Shown here: positions 49,181 through 58,052 of the stretch, in pieces | Layout: each line of letters opens with the position of its first letter | Position numbering within the stretch: the first letter of the stretch is position 1 | From: Kingella pumchi | GTDB lineage: Bacteria; Pseudomonadota; Gammaproteobacteria; Burkholderiales; Neisseriaceae | Reading direction: 5' to 3' | NCBI RefSeq assembly: GCF_022288825.1 | Contig: NZ_JAKOOW010000025.1 | Location: forward strand, 38,143-102,142 | Length of the DNA stretch: 64,000 bases | Program-made: the position numbers and the translations under genes | The notes under the pieces: generated by a model | Databases searched by the model: none | Told to the model about the DNA's origin: nothing | What the model saw: only the letters and a program-made list of their open reading frames with translations

Positions 49181-49222
49181 TAAAAAAACGGGGCGGGAAG
49201 ACTGTTCTTCCTGCCCCGTTTT
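49181..49222 (-). terminator. Intrinsic terminator of lysC
   Basis: On the minus strand, a 17-base stem (AAAACGGGGCAGGAAGA against TCTTCCCGCCCCGTTTT, one G-T pair) with a 4-base loop is followed by TTT. It is not DUS-based. Confidence 0.82.
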
Positions 49223-49286
49223 CAGGCTGCCCGATTCTGCAAAGCAGCCTGAAAGCATTGCCGGCGGTTTTCAGGCTGCCTGCCGT

Positions 49287-50513
49287 TTATTTGGCGGCGT
49301 CCAGGCCGAATTCTTTGTGCAGCACGCGGGTGGCCAGTTCCATATATTTCTCGTCGATCAGCACCGACACTTTGATTTCGGAAGTGGAAATCATCTGAAT
49401 GTTGATGCTGTCGGCGGCCAGCGCGCGGAACATTTTGGAGGCGACGCCCACGTGCGAGCGCATGCCCAGGCCGACGATCGACACTTTGCATACGGTGTCG
49501 TCGCCGCTGACTTCCTGCGCGCCGATGGTGTGTTGCAGCGCCTGCAGCACTTCCAGCGCTTTTTTGTAGTCGTTGCGCGGCACGGTGAAGGAGAAGTCGG
49601 TGGTGCCTTCGGTGCCGACGTTCTGGATGATCATATCGACTTCGATGTTGGCATCGGCAACGGTGCCGAGAATCTGGTAGGCGATGCCCGGTTTGTCGGG
49701 CACGCCGCGCACGTTGATGCGCGCCTGGTTTTTGTCGAATGCGATGCCGGATACGATGGCTCTTTCCATGTTGGGGTCTTCCTCAAAAGTAATTAACGTT
49801 CCGTCCCCGCCTTCGGTGAGACTGCTGAGTACGCGCAGGCGGACTTTGTATTTGCCGGCGAATTCCACCGAGCGGATTTGCAGCACTTTCGAGCCGAGGC
49901 TGGCCAGTTCCAGCATTTCGTCGAAAGTAACGGTTTCCATGCGGCGGGCTTCGGGTACCACGCGCGGGTCGGTGGTGTAAACGCCGTCCACATCGGTGTA
50001 GATTTGGCATTCGTCGGCTTTGAGCGCGGCGGCAAGCGCCACGGCCGAGGTGTCCGAACCGCCGCGGCCGAGGGTGGTGATGTCTCCGTTGCCGCTCACG
50101 CCTTGGAAGCCGGCAACGATAACCACTTTGCCGTCCTGCAGGTCGGCGCGCATTTTGGCGTCGTCGATGTCTTCGATGCGGGCTTTGGTGTGGGCGTTGT
50201 CGGTTTTCAGCGCCACCTGCCAGCCGGTGTAGCTTTTGGCTTCGACGCCGATGCTTTTGAGCGCCATCGCCAACAGGCCGATGGTGACCTGCTCGCCGGT
50301 GGAGAGGATGACGTCGAATTCGCGCGGATCGGGAATTTCCTGAATTTCCTGCGCCAGGGCAACCAGGCGGTTGGTTTCGCCGCTCATCGCGGACACCACC
50401 ACCACCACGTCGTGCCCTTCGGCGCGGGCTTTGGCCACCCGTTTGGCAACGTTTTTAATCCGTTCGACGGAACCGACCGAGGTGCCGCCGTATTTTTGAA
50501 CAATCAAAGCCAT
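49287..50513 (-). CDS. lysC: Aspartate kinase
   Basis: First step of the lysine, threonine and methionine pathway. The 408-residue protein starts ALIVQKYGGTSVGSVERI, has the kinase fold and two C-terminal ACT domains (about residues 265-408) for feedback inhibition by lysine and threonine. The start is ATG 50513; 32 upstream codons are unsupported. No lysine riboswitch is visible upstream. It ends at the terminator at 49181-49222. Confidence 0.96.
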   Translation of the reverse strand: MALIVQKYGGTSVGSVERIKNVAKRVAKARAEGHDVVVVVSAMSGETNRLVALAQEIQEIPDPREFDVILSTGEQVTIGLLAMALKSIGVEAKSYTGWQVALKTDNAHTKARIEDIDDAKMRADLQDGKVVIVAGFQGVSGNGDITTLGRGGSDTSAVALAAALKADECQIYTDVDGVYTTDPRVVPEARRMETVTFDEMLELASLGSKVLQIRSVEFAGKYKVRLRVLSSLTEGGDGTLITFEEDPNMERAIVSGIAFDKNQARINVRGVPDKPGIAYQILGTVADANIEVDMIIQNVGTEGTTDFSFTVPRNDYKKALEVLQALQHTIGAQEVSGDDTVCKVSIVGLGMRSHVGVASKMFRALAADSINIQMISTSEIKVSVLIDEKYMELATRVLHKEFGLDAAK

Positions 50514-50600
50514 AATGCTGCTTTCTGTGAATCCGGTTGGGGTTTGGGAACCTTGCCGCCGCTGCGTTGCAGCCGGCATGCAGTGGAATAAAAGGGCGCG

Positions 50601-50606
50601 ATTATA
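50601..50606 (-). promoter_or_regulatory. Candidate -10 box of lysC
   Basis: A perfect TATAAT on the minus strand, 87 bases upstream of the lysC start, preceded by TG. The -35 at 17 bases is poor. Confidence 0.5.
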
Positions 50607-50622
50607 CACGCTTCTTTTGCCG

Positions 50623-50660
50623 TTTGAGGCAGCCTGAAAAGGTTTTCAGGCTGCCTCAAA
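50623..50660. repeat. Long DUS inverted pair between lysC and purF
   Basis: TTTGAGGCAGCCTGAAAA faces its complement across 2 bases, an 18-base stem. It lies after purF on the minus strand and about 17 bases upstream of the lysC -10 box; the T-tract is weak. Confidence 0.7.
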
Positions 50661-50671
50661 TCCGGTTTGGT

Positions 50672-52204
50672 TTAATCGTCGCCGCCGCCGACGCGCAGGC
50701 CGGCATCGGCGGTCATCGGCGCGCTGGAGCCGGTGCTTTGGGCGGGCTGGGCGAGTTTGGCCAGATAGGCTTCATCGACATCGCCGGTAATGTAGCGGCC
50801 GCTGAAACAGGAGTCGTCAAAACCTTCGATGGCCGGGTTTAGGCGGCGGACAAGGTTTTTGAGTTCGTCCAAATCTTGGAAGATGCAGGCGTCGGCGCCG
50901 ATTTCGCGGGCGATTTCTGCGGCATTGCGGCCGTGGGCGATCAGTTCGCTGCTGGTGGGCATATCGATGCCGTACACATTGGGGTAGCGCACTTCGGGGG
51001 CGGCGGAGGCGAAAAAGATTTTTTTGGCGCCGGCTTCGCGCACCATTTCGACGATTTCGCGGCTGGTGGTGCCGCGCACGATGGAATCGTCCACCAGCAG
51101 CACGTTTTTGCCGGCGAACTCGCTGGCGATGGCGCTGAGTTTCTGGCGCACCGATTTTTTGCGCGTCGCCTGGCCGGGCATGATGAAGGTGCGGCCGATG
51201 TAGCGGTTTTTGATCAGGCCTTCGCGGTAGGGTTTGCCCAGATGCTGCGCCAGAGTCATGGCGCTGGGGCGGCTGGTGTCGGGAATCGGCATCACCACGT
51301 CGATTTCGTCGGGATTCAGGCTGCGTTTGACCGTTTCGGCCAGCGCCACGCCCATATCGCAGCGCGCCTGATACACCGAAACGCCGTCGATTACCGAATC
51401 GGGGCGGGCGAAATAAACGTATTCAAACAGGCAGGGGGACAGTTTGGCGGCGCTGTGGCAGAGGCGGCTGGAGAGGGTGCCGTCAAAGCCGACGAATACC
51501 GCCTCGCCGGGCCGGACATCGCGCTCCAGACGGTAGCCGAGACTGCCGAACACCACGTTTTCCGAGGCCAGCGCGTAGTCGGTGCGGCCGGTTTCGTCGG
51601 TGCGGCTGCCCAGTACCAGCGGGCGGATGCCGTAGGGGTCGCGGAAAGCGAGCAGGCCGTAGCCGGCAATCAGGGCGACAACGGCGTAGGCGCCGCGGAT
51701 CTGGCGCTGGACTTCGGCAACGGCGTTGAAAATCTGTCCGACTTCGAGCCGCTGCGGATTGTCGCTGCGGCCGACCTGCACCCGCAGCTCGTGGGCGAGT
51801 ACGTTGAGCAGCACTTCGGAATCGGACTGGGTGTTGATGTGGCGCAGGTGGCGGCGGCAGACGCTTTCGCCCAGTTCGGCGGTATTGGTCAGGTTGCCGT
51901 TGTGCGCCAGCACGATGCCGAAAGGCGAGCTGACGTAAAACGGCTGCGCTTCGGCGCTGCTGCCGGCATTGCCGGCGGTGGGATAGCGCACGTGGGCGAT
52001 GCCGGCGTGGCCGGTGAGATCGCGCATATGGCGGGTGCGGAATACGTCGCGCACCATGCCGACGTTTTTGTGCATGTGGAAAGAATCGTGCTCAACGGTA
52101 ACGATGCCGGCGGCGTCCTGGCCGCGGTGCTGCAGCATCTGCAGGCCGTCATAAAGCAGCTGGTTGACCGGTTCGTGTGCCACTAATCCTAAAATGCCGC
52201 ACAT
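50672..52204 (-). CDS. purF: Amidophosphoribosyltransferase
   Basis: Commits PRPP to purine synthesis. The protein of 510 residues must start MCGILGLVAHE, since Cys2 becomes the N-terminal nucleophile of the glutaminase; ATG 52204 gives this. The PRPP loop VLLVDDSIVRGTTSREIV is present. cvpA lies 7 bases upstream. A His-, Ser- and Pro-rich tail of about 30 residues ends the protein. DUS hairpin follows. Confidence 0.97.
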   Translation of the reverse strand: MCGILGLVAHEPVNQLLYDGLQMLQHRGQDAAGIVTVEHDSFHMHKNVGMVRDVFRTRHMRDLTGHAGIAHVRYPTAGNAGSSAEAQPFYVSSPFGIVLAHNGNLTNTAELGESVCRRHLRHINTQSDSEVLLNVLAHELRVQVGRSDNPQRLEVGQIFNAVAEVQRQIRGAYAVVALIAGYGLLAFRDPYGIRPLVLGSRTDETGRTDYALASENVVFGSLGYRLERDVRPGEAVFVGFDGTLSSRLCHSAAKLSPCLFEYVYFARPDSVIDGVSVYQARCDMGVALAETVKRSLNPDEIDVVMPIPDTSRPSAMTLAQHLGKPYREGLIKNRYIGRTFIMPGQATRKKSVRQKLSAIASEFAGKNVLLVDDSIVRGTTSREIVEMVREAGAKKIFFASAAPEVRYPNVYGIDMPTSSELIAHGRNAAEIAREIGADACIFQDLDELKNLVRRLNPAIEGFDDSCFSGRYITGDVDEAYLAKLAQPAQSTGSSAPMTADAGLRVGGGDD

Positions 52205-52211
52205 GTGGGGT

Positions 52212-52775
52212 TTACTCCAAGGGGATAGGTTGGTCGGGTTTGGTGTTCGGGGCGCGCTGGGGCGCGTTCGGATCGCGGTTGGGAAACTCCGAATATTGGG
52301 CGAGAAAATCGGGCAGGTAGGGCAGCGCCATCTGCGCCAGGTCTTCAAAAACGGGGGCGGTGGGCGCGTCGCGCCATTCGGGCATGCGGGGGGCGGAAGT
52401 GAAGGACAGCAGCATCACGCCCAGGGTAACGACGATGGTGCCTTTAAGCGCGCCCACCGCCGCGCCGAGCAGGCGGTTGGTGGCGTTGAGCGGGCTTTTT
52501 TCGATGGCGCCGGTCAGCAGTTTGCCCAGCAAGGCGTGGCCGAAGCGGCAGGCAACGAACACGCCGATAAAGCCGACCACCACCGCCATCGCATGCGGGC
52601 GCATCGACGAGAGCAGGGTTTCGGCCACGCTCACCGCCAGCAGCCGCGCCAGCACCAGTGAAACCACCCAGCCGGCGAGGTTCAGAACTTCAACGGCAAA
52701 GCCGCGCCATGCCGAAAACAGCACAAACGCGGCGATGGTGGCGAGTACCGACCAGTCAAAAACCGTCATTTCCAT
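52212..52775 (-). CDS. cvpA: CvpA family membrane protein
   Basis: A 187-residue protein with four transmembrane segments and a hydrophilic C-terminus. CvpA is required for colicin V production in E. coli, and its gene typically precedes purF, as here. The segment FVLFSAWRGFAVEVLNLAGW at residues 17-36 is typical. The exact role, perhaps envelope homeostasis, is unknown. Start ATG 52775, with a weak AGG upstream. Confidence 0.93.
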   Translation of the reverse strand: MEMTVFDWSVLATIAAFVLFSAWRGFAVEVLNLAGWVVSLVLARLLAVSVAETLLSSMRPHAMAVVVGFIGVFVACRFGHALLGKLLTGAIEKSPLNATNRLLGAAVGALKGTIVVTLGVMLLSFTSAPRMPEWRDAPTAPVFEDLAQMALPYLPDFLAQYSEFPNRDPNAPQRAPNTKPDQPIPLE

Positions 52776-52853
52776 AATGTCAGCCTGTATTGCGGGCAGC
52801 CTGAAAACGGCAGCCTGAAAAGCGTTCGGCAGCCTTTTCAGGCTGCCTGAAAC

Positions 52854-54110
52854 TTATTTTTTGTGTTCGAGCACGCGGCCGGCAATGCCGCGGCTCTGGA
52901 TTTTGTCCAGCGCTTTGCCGGCGGCTTCCTTATTGGGGAAAGTGCCGGTTTTGACGCGGTAAACCGTGCCTTTGTCGGTTTTGACTTCTTCCAGATGGGC
53001 GTCGTAGTTCATGCCCTTAAGCTGCTGCTGGACTTTGCGTGCCTGCTCTTTGTCGCGGTAGGCGCCGGCCTGTACCACGGCGCGGACGGGCGCGTCTTTT
53101 TTCGCTTCGGGTTTTGCTTCGGCGCGTTTTTCAGGCTGCCGTTTGGCGGCTTCGCGCTCCTGCTGGCGTTTGCGTTCGGCATCGCGCTCGGCGGTGCGTT
53201 TTTTCTCGGCATCGCGCTCGCGTTCGGCAGCACGTTTTTTCGCGTCGGCATCACGCTCGGCGGCGCGCTTGCGTTCCGCTTCGCGGCTGCGCTCGGCGGC
53301 CTGCTCTTTGGCGCGGTGTTCTTTTTCGATATGTTCTTTTTCGGCGCGGCGCTCCTGCTCTTCGCGGCGCTTGGCCAGTCTTTCACGCTCGGCGCGGCGG
53401 TTTTGCTCGGCTTCGCTCTGCGCCTGGCGGGCTTTCTCGGCAATCGCACGCTGTTTGGCGGCGCGCTCGGCTTCCTGCTGGTCGATGATGGCCTGCGCTT
53501 TGCGGCGGCGGGCGGCATCGGCGATTTCCTGTTCGCGCTGTTTTTCAGCCTGCTGTCTGGCTTCTTCCTCTCTGGCCAGACGTTCTTCGGCTTTTTTGCG
53601 TTCGGCCTCTTCGCGACGTTTTTTACGCTCTTCGGCTTTGATGCGCTGCTGTTCGCGCTCGCGTGCCAGCATCAGGTCGCGCTCTTCGGCTTGCTCGGCA
53701 CGTGCTTTTTCGCGCGCTTCATGGCGCTGCCGATCGTCGATGCTCGGTTTCTCGGGGGGCAGCTCGTTGCCCTGTGCCAGGGTCGGTACCGGTTTGACGG
53801 CGCCGTTTTCGTCCGGGAAAGCGGCTGCGGTGCGGCTGCGGCCGTTGGCGTTTTCAGGCTGCTCTGCCGAGGCGGTTTGGGTATTGGCGGGTTGCGGGCT
53901 GCCGGGCGGGGTGAGGACGTCGGGTTTTTTGGCTTTGGCAGGGGCTTCGGCCATCACCGGCGCTTTTTCTTCCTGTGAAGAGTTGCTGATGGCGGAGGCG
54001 ATCAGGGCGCCGGCCACCAAAGCCAGCGCGCCGCCGCCGATCAGCCGGCGGCGGTTTTGCGATTTGACTTCTTCGTATTCATTGATGGGGTCTTGTTCTT
54101 GCTGGCTCAT
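52854..54110 (-). CDS. DedD/FtsN-like SPOR domain protein
   Basis: A 418-residue protein with one transmembrane helix (residues 24-42), a very long charged helix rich in Arg, Glu, Ala and Lys (about residues 125-330), and a C-terminal SPOR domain (residues about 340-418: VRAVVQAGAYRDKEQARKVQ, VKTDKGTVYRVKTGTFPN). SPOR domains bind glycan strands stripped of peptides at the septum. Its place between folC and cvpA-purF matches E. coli dedD. A DUS encodes KRQPEKRAEA. Confidence 0.9.
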   Translation of the reverse strand: MSQQEQDPINEYEEVKSQNRRRLIGGGALALVAGALIASAISNSSQEEKAPVMAEAPAKAKKPDVLTPPGSPQPANTQTASAEQPENANGRSRTAAAFPDENGAVKPVPTLAQGNELPPEKPSIDDRQRHEAREKARAEQAEERDLMLAREREQQRIKAEERKKRREEAERKKAEERLAREEEARQQAEKQREQEIADAARRRKAQAIIDQQEAERAAKQRAIAEKARQAQSEAEQNRRAERERLAKRREEQERRAEKEHIEKEHRAKEQAAERSREAERKRAAERDADAKKRAAERERDAEKKRTAERDAERKRQQEREAAKRQPEKRAEAKPEAKKDAPVRAVVQAGAYRDKEQARKVQQQLKGMNYDAHLEEVKTDKGTVYRVKTGTFPNKEAAGKALDKIQSRGIAGRVLEHKK

Positions 54111-54174
54111 GGCAGAATCCTTGCTTGGGGATGGGTGCTGCGGGGGCGTTTTCGGGTTTTCAGGCTGCCTGCGT

Positions 54175-55461
54175 TCAGCGGCAGACGGTGCCGGCTTCGG
54201 CTACGGTGTGGAATGAGCCGAAGACGGTGATTCTATCATTTTCGCTGGCGCGGGATAAGGCGCTGCGGCAGGCGGCTTCAACGCTGTCGTATTCCTGCAC
54301 CGCGCTGATGCCGTGCGCGCGCAGTTTGGCGGCAACAGCGGCGGCGCTCATGCCGCGCGGCACGTTCAGCGGGGCGGCGAACCATTCGTCGAACTGGTCT
54401 TTGACGGTTTCGATAACGGTGTCGATGTCTTTGTCGGCCAGCATGCTGAACACGGCGGTGCGGTTTTGGGCGAAGGGCAGCGCCATCAGGCTTTGGCGCA
54501 GGGCGCGGGCGGCGTGCGGGTTGTGGCCGACGTCCAGCACCACCAGCGGCCGGCCGGGCAGCACTTGGAAACGGCCGGGGTTTTCCACCAGGAGCAGGCC
54601 GCGTTTGATGGCGCCGATGTCGGCGGGCAGCCGTTCAAACAGGCATTCGACTACCGCCAGCGCGCAGGCGGCGTTGCCGAGCTGGTAGCCGCCGCGCAGG
54701 GCGGGAATCGGCAGCGAATTGCGGTTGCGCGGCGCGGCTTTCAGGCTGCTTTCAGTCGGATGGAAGCGGAAAGACCATTGCTGCTGTTCGAGTTTGGCAA
54801 AATCGAAATCGCGCTTGGGCAGCAGCAGCGGTGCGCCGATGTTTTCAGCGCAGGAAACCAGCGCCGGCGGCGGGGTTTGGCCGCAAACGGCGGGTACGTT
54901 CGGGCGCAGGATGCCGGCTTTTTCGCGGGCGATGCTGTCGATGCTGTCGCCCAGATAGGCCTGGTGGTCGAGATCGACGGAAGTGATGACGGTGCAGTCA
55001 CCGTCGAATACGTTTACCGCGTCCAAGCGCCCGCCCAGGCCGACTTCCAGAATCATCACATCGACGTTTTCGCGCAGAAAGATATCGACGGCGGCCAGGG
55101 TGTTGAATTCGAAATAAGTGAGCGAAGTTTCGCCGCGCGCGCTTTCGATGCGCTCGAAGGCGGCGGTGATGGCATCGTCGGCCACCGGTTCGCAGTTGAC
55201 GGTAATCCGTTCGTTGAAGCGGTGCAGGTGCGGGCTGGTCAGGGTGCCGGTTTTGAAGCCGGCTTCGGTGTAGATGCGTGACAAAAAGGCGCACACCGAA
55301 CCTTTGCCGTTGGTGCCGCCGACAATAATCACCGGACAGCGCGGCTGAAGCCGCATGGCGTCTTTCACGCGGCCGACGCGCTCGAGCCCCATGTCGATGG
55401 TACCGGCGGCATGGGCGGTTTCCAGATGTTGCAGCCACTGCTGCAGGGTGCGTGTGCTCAT
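54175..55461 (-). CDS. folC: Folylpolyglutamate/dihydrofolate synthase
   Basis: Adds glutamates to folates, the terminal folate step. The 428-residue protein has the ATP loop GGTNGKGSVCAFL at residues 48-60, LTSPHLHRFNERI and VLDVGHNPHAARAL. It precedes the SPOR gene and follows plsY on the same strand. A DUS-type segment is translated ESSLKAAPRN. Confidence 0.95.
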   Translation of the reverse strand: MSTRTLQQWLQHLETAHAAGTIDMGLERVGRVKDAMRLQPRCPVIIVGGTNGKGSVCAFLSRIYTEAGFKTGTLTSPHLHRFNERITVNCEPVADDAITAAFERIESARGETSLTYFEFNTLAAVDIFLRENVDVMILEVGLGGRLDAVNVFDGDCTVITSVDLDHQAYLGDSIDSIAREKAGILRPNVPAVCGQTPPPALVSCAENIGAPLLLPKRDFDFAKLEQQQWSFRFHPTESSLKAAPRNRNSLPIPALRGGYQLGNAACALAVVECLFERLPADIGAIKRGLLLVENPGRFQVLPGRPLVVLDVGHNPHAARALRQSLMALPFAQNRTAVFSMLADKDIDTVIETVKDQFDEWFAAPLNVPRGMSAAAVAAKLRAHGISAVQEYDSVEAACRSALSRASENDRITVFGSFHTVAEAGTVCR

Positions 55462-55549
55462 GGTTTGCGAAACTTGGTTTTCAGGCTGCCTTTAAGGCGG
55501 GAAAGACAGTTCAGGCAGCCTGAAAAAGGCTGCCTGAACGGGAAAGGGT

Positions 55550-56221
55550 TTAACGGCCGCCTTCGGAGTTTTCAGGCTGCTTTGCGGTTTGGACTTGGCC
55601 GCTTTGCTGCGGCTGCGCTTTTTCGCCGATGGCCGGCTCTTTGCCGCTGCTTAAGCGGGAGATGTTGCTGCGGTGGCGGTAGAGCACCAGCACCGCAATC
55701 AGGCAGCTTGCCCAGCCCCAAGAGGGGTGATCCATCAAGATAAAGCCGGCAAACGGCGAGATGGCGGCGGCTGTCAGCGCGGCCAGTGAGGATTTTTTGA
55801 ATTTGAAGGCAATTACCGCCCACACCAGCAGGCACCAGAAAGCGACCCACGGCTCCAGCGCCAGCAGCACACCCAATGCGGTGGCCACGCCCTTGCCGCC
55901 TTTGAAGCCGAAAAACACCGGCCACATATGGCCGATCACCACCGCGATTGCCGCCCAGGCAACGGTACCCGGACCCCAGTCCAGCCAGCCGGCAAAAGCG
56001 CGGGCGATGATTACCGCCGCAAATCCTTTGAATGCGTCGCCCAGCAGGGTAAGGGCGGCGGCGTCTTTGCGGCCGCTGCGCAGCATATTGCTGGCGCCGG
56101 GGTTGCCCGAGCCGTAGGTACGCGGGTCTGACATATTGAGTTTGCCGGACACAATAATGGCCGCCGACAGCGAGCCGATCAGGTAGGCGGCCAAGACAAT
56201 CAGAAGTTGCAGCAGGAACAT
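55550..56221 (-). CDS. plsY: Acyl-phosphate glycerol-3-phosphate acyltransferase
   Basis: Membrane enzyme of phospholipid synthesis transferring acyl chains from acyl-phosphate. The 223-residue product has five or so transmembrane helices and the motifs IGSLSAAIIVSGKL, DPRTYGSGNPGASNMLRSGRK and VFFGFKGGKGVATALG. Start ATG 56221. It is divergent from folB with a 58-base gap. The C-terminal 30 residues are hydrophilic, with a DUS-encoded AKQPENSEG near the end. Confidence 0.96.
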   Translation of the reverse strand: MFLLQLLIVLAAYLIGSLSAAIIVSGKLNMSDPRTYGSGNPGASNMLRSGRKDAAALTLLGDAFKGFAAVIIARAFAGWLDWGPGTVAWAAIAVVIGHMWPVFFGFKGGKGVATALGVLLALEPWVAFWCLLVWAVIAFKFKKSSLAALTAAAISPFAGFILMDHPSWGWASCLIAVLVLYRHRSNISRLSSGKEPAIGEKAQPQQSGQVQTAKQPENSEGGR

Positions 56222-56279
56222 ATCGGGCGCTTCCGTTTTTCGTTTACAATGGCCGCGCATTTTAACGGAACTTAATCAG

Positions 56280-56633
56280 ATGGACAAAATTTTCCTGCAC
56301 GGAATGAGGGTAGAAACGCTGATCGGCGTTTACGCCTGGGAGCGCCAGCAGACGCAGGCGCTGACGGTGGATTTGGACATCGGCATGCCCGAGCGGGCAA
56401 CACTGGCCGACGACATCGCCGATACCGTCCATTACGGCGAAGTGTGCGAGACCGTGCGCCGCGAATTGGCGGGGCGCGACTTTCTGCTTTTGGAAACGCT
56501 GGCCGAGTATCTGGCACAGCTGGTGCTGGACGATTTTGGCGCGCAATGGGTGCGGGTGCGCATCGTCAAGCCCGGCATTTTGCCGGCGGTGCGCGAAACC
56601 GGCGTTGAAATCGAACGCCGCCGCAGCGCTTGA
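56280..56633 (+). CDS. folB: Dihydroneopterin aldolase
   Basis: Cleaves dihydroneopterin to the pterin precursor of folate. The 117-residue protein begins MDKIFLHGMRVETLIGVYAWE, with the conserved Glu/Tyr/His features and VHYGEVCETV. A TTTACAAT-type -10 at 56243-56250 lies 30 bases upstream, without a clear -35. Divergent from plsY and about 1.1 kb from folC, both in the folate and lipid set. Confidence 0.94.
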   Translation: MDKIFLHGMRVETLIGVYAWERQQTQALTVDLDIGMPERATLADDIADTVHYGEVCETVRRELAGRDFLLLETLAEYLAQLVLDDFGAQWVRVRIVKPGILPAVRETGVEIERRRSA

Positions 56634-56764
56634 GCATGGGCGCCGCAAGATTCGTTTCAGGCTGCCTGCCGCGGCGGGCGGCCGTTTTTCTTTTTCGTTT
56701 AACCTTATTTTTAGAGTGCAACCGCCGTTTTCAGGCAGCCTGAAAACGGCAGGCGAACGACTGG

Positions 56765-57805
56765 ATGTCTTCCAAATCTGTCAAAACCCCGCTGTTTGTC
56801 AGCCGCATGCTGCGCTATCTGCGTTTCTGGCGCGCGCGGCTGTGGCGGCTGTTGGGATTCAAGGGGCGCACCGCCTGGGTGTACGCCCCCGAGTGCGGCG
56901 CGCATTTTGCCGCCGCCGGCCATCCCGAAAGTCCCGACCGCATCCGCGTAATCGAGCAGGCGCTGAAAAAGGCGCGGCTGTGGCCGCTGCTGCAAAAGGT
57001 GCGCGCGCCGGAAGTGGCTGACGTGCAGCTGGCGCGGGTGCACAGCCGCAATTATCTGTTTTTCCTTGAGAGTAAGGTGCCGACTTCCGGCAGCGTCAAA
57101 ATCAGCGAAGACACCTATCTGTGCGCCGACACCCTGCCCGCCGCCCGTTTTGCCGCCGGTGCCGCGGTTAAGGCGGTCGATATGGTGATGCGCAAGCAGG
57201 CGAAAAACGCGTTTTGCGCGGTGCGCCCGCCCGGCCATCACGCCCATGCCGACAAGGCCAGCGGTTTTTGCTTTCTCAACAACGCCGCGATTGCCGCGAT
57301 GCACGCCATCGCCGCTTACCGTCTGCAGCGGGTGGCGATTCTCGATTTCGACCTGCACCACGGCGACGGCACCGAAGACATTTTCCGCGACGATCCGCGG
57401 GTGATGCTGCTGTCGTCTTTCGAATCGCCGCTGTACCCTTTCAGCGGTACCGATTTTGACGGCAGCAATCCCAATGTGGTCAATACTCCGCTGAAAGCGG
57501 GTGACGGCAGCAATGAGTTCCGCGACGCCGTGCGCGCCCACTGGCTGCCGCGGCTGGCGGGTTTCAAGCCGCAGTTTATTTTGCTGTCCGCCGGTTTCGA
57601 CGCCCACCGCGACGATGCGCTCGGCCATCTGAATCTGGTGGAAGAAGACTACGAGTGGCTGACCAAAAAAATCATGCTGATTGCCAACCGCCACGCCAAA
57701 GGCCGCATCGTCTCGCTGCTGGAGGGCGGCTACAACCTGCCCTCGCTCGCTGCCTGCGCCAAAACCCATATCGCCTGCCTGGTCAAAGCCAGCCCGTTTT
57801 TCTAA
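56765..57805 (+). CDS. Histone-deacetylase-fold protein (AcuC/HdaH-like)
   Basis: A 346-residue zinc hydrolase of the arginase/deacetylase fold. The pattern is complete: RPPGHHAHADKASGFCFLNN and ILDFDLHHGDGTEDIF supply the active histidines and zinc-binding Asp/His residues. Bacterial relatives act on acetylated polyamines or proteins. The substrate cannot be told here. The first 55 residues are a basic extension (RFWRARLWRLLGFKGRT). It stands alone after folB. Confidence 0.9.
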   Translation: MSSKSVKTPLFVSRMLRYLRFWRARLWRLLGFKGRTAWVYAPECGAHFAAAGHPESPDRIRVIEQALKKARLWPLLQKVRAPEVADVQLARVHSRNYLFFLESKVPTSGSVKISEDTYLCADTLPAARFAAGAAVKAVDMVMRKQAKNAFCAVRPPGHHAHADKASGFCFLNNAAIAAMHAIAAYRLQRVAILDFDLHHGDGTEDIFRDDPRVMLLSSFESPLYPFSGTDFDGSNPNVVNTPLKAGDGSNEFRDAVRAHWLPRLAGFKPQFILLSAGFDAHRDDALGHLNLVEEDYEWLTKKIMLIANRHAKGRIVSLLEGGYNLPSLAACAKTHIACLVKASPFF

Positions 57806-57960
57806 AAATCTTTAATCGGCGTTTTGGGGTGCGTTCAGGCAGCCTGAAAACGTCCAATCCGCTTTTCAGGCTGCTTTTTCGGACGGCAAGGCAGCCTGAA
57901 AGACCGGCCGGCGCCGGTTTTGCCGGATGTTTTCAGGCCGTCCGCCGCCGCCTTGCGGTT

Positions 57961-57971
57961 TGCTATATAAT
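57961..57971 (+). promoter_or_regulatory. Candidate -10 of the YajR-like transporter gene
   Basis: TGCTATATAAT contains a perfect TATAAT (57966-57971) and an upstream TG. No clear -35. It lies 82 bases upstream of the start and also precedes ssb. Confidence 0.45.
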
Positions 57972-58052
57972 CCGCCGCGTCTGCCGGTTTGCCGTTTCAG
58001 GCTGCCTGAAAGGCGGCGGCTGTCCGAACACACCAACCATCAAGCAAAAACC

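Noticed and set aside
50514..50622. Lysine riboswitch before lysC
   Set aside because: The 5' leader is only about 80 bases after the -10 box and has no visible multi-helix structure.
50876..52186. 436-codon open frame on the plus strand
   Set aside because: Antisense to purF; shadow of codon bias.
52863..53978. Very hydrophobic 371-codon frame on the plus strand
   Set aside because: It is the complement of the charged helix of the SPOR protein: Glu/Lys/Arg codons read antisense become Phe/Leu/Ala. The real gene is on the minus strand.
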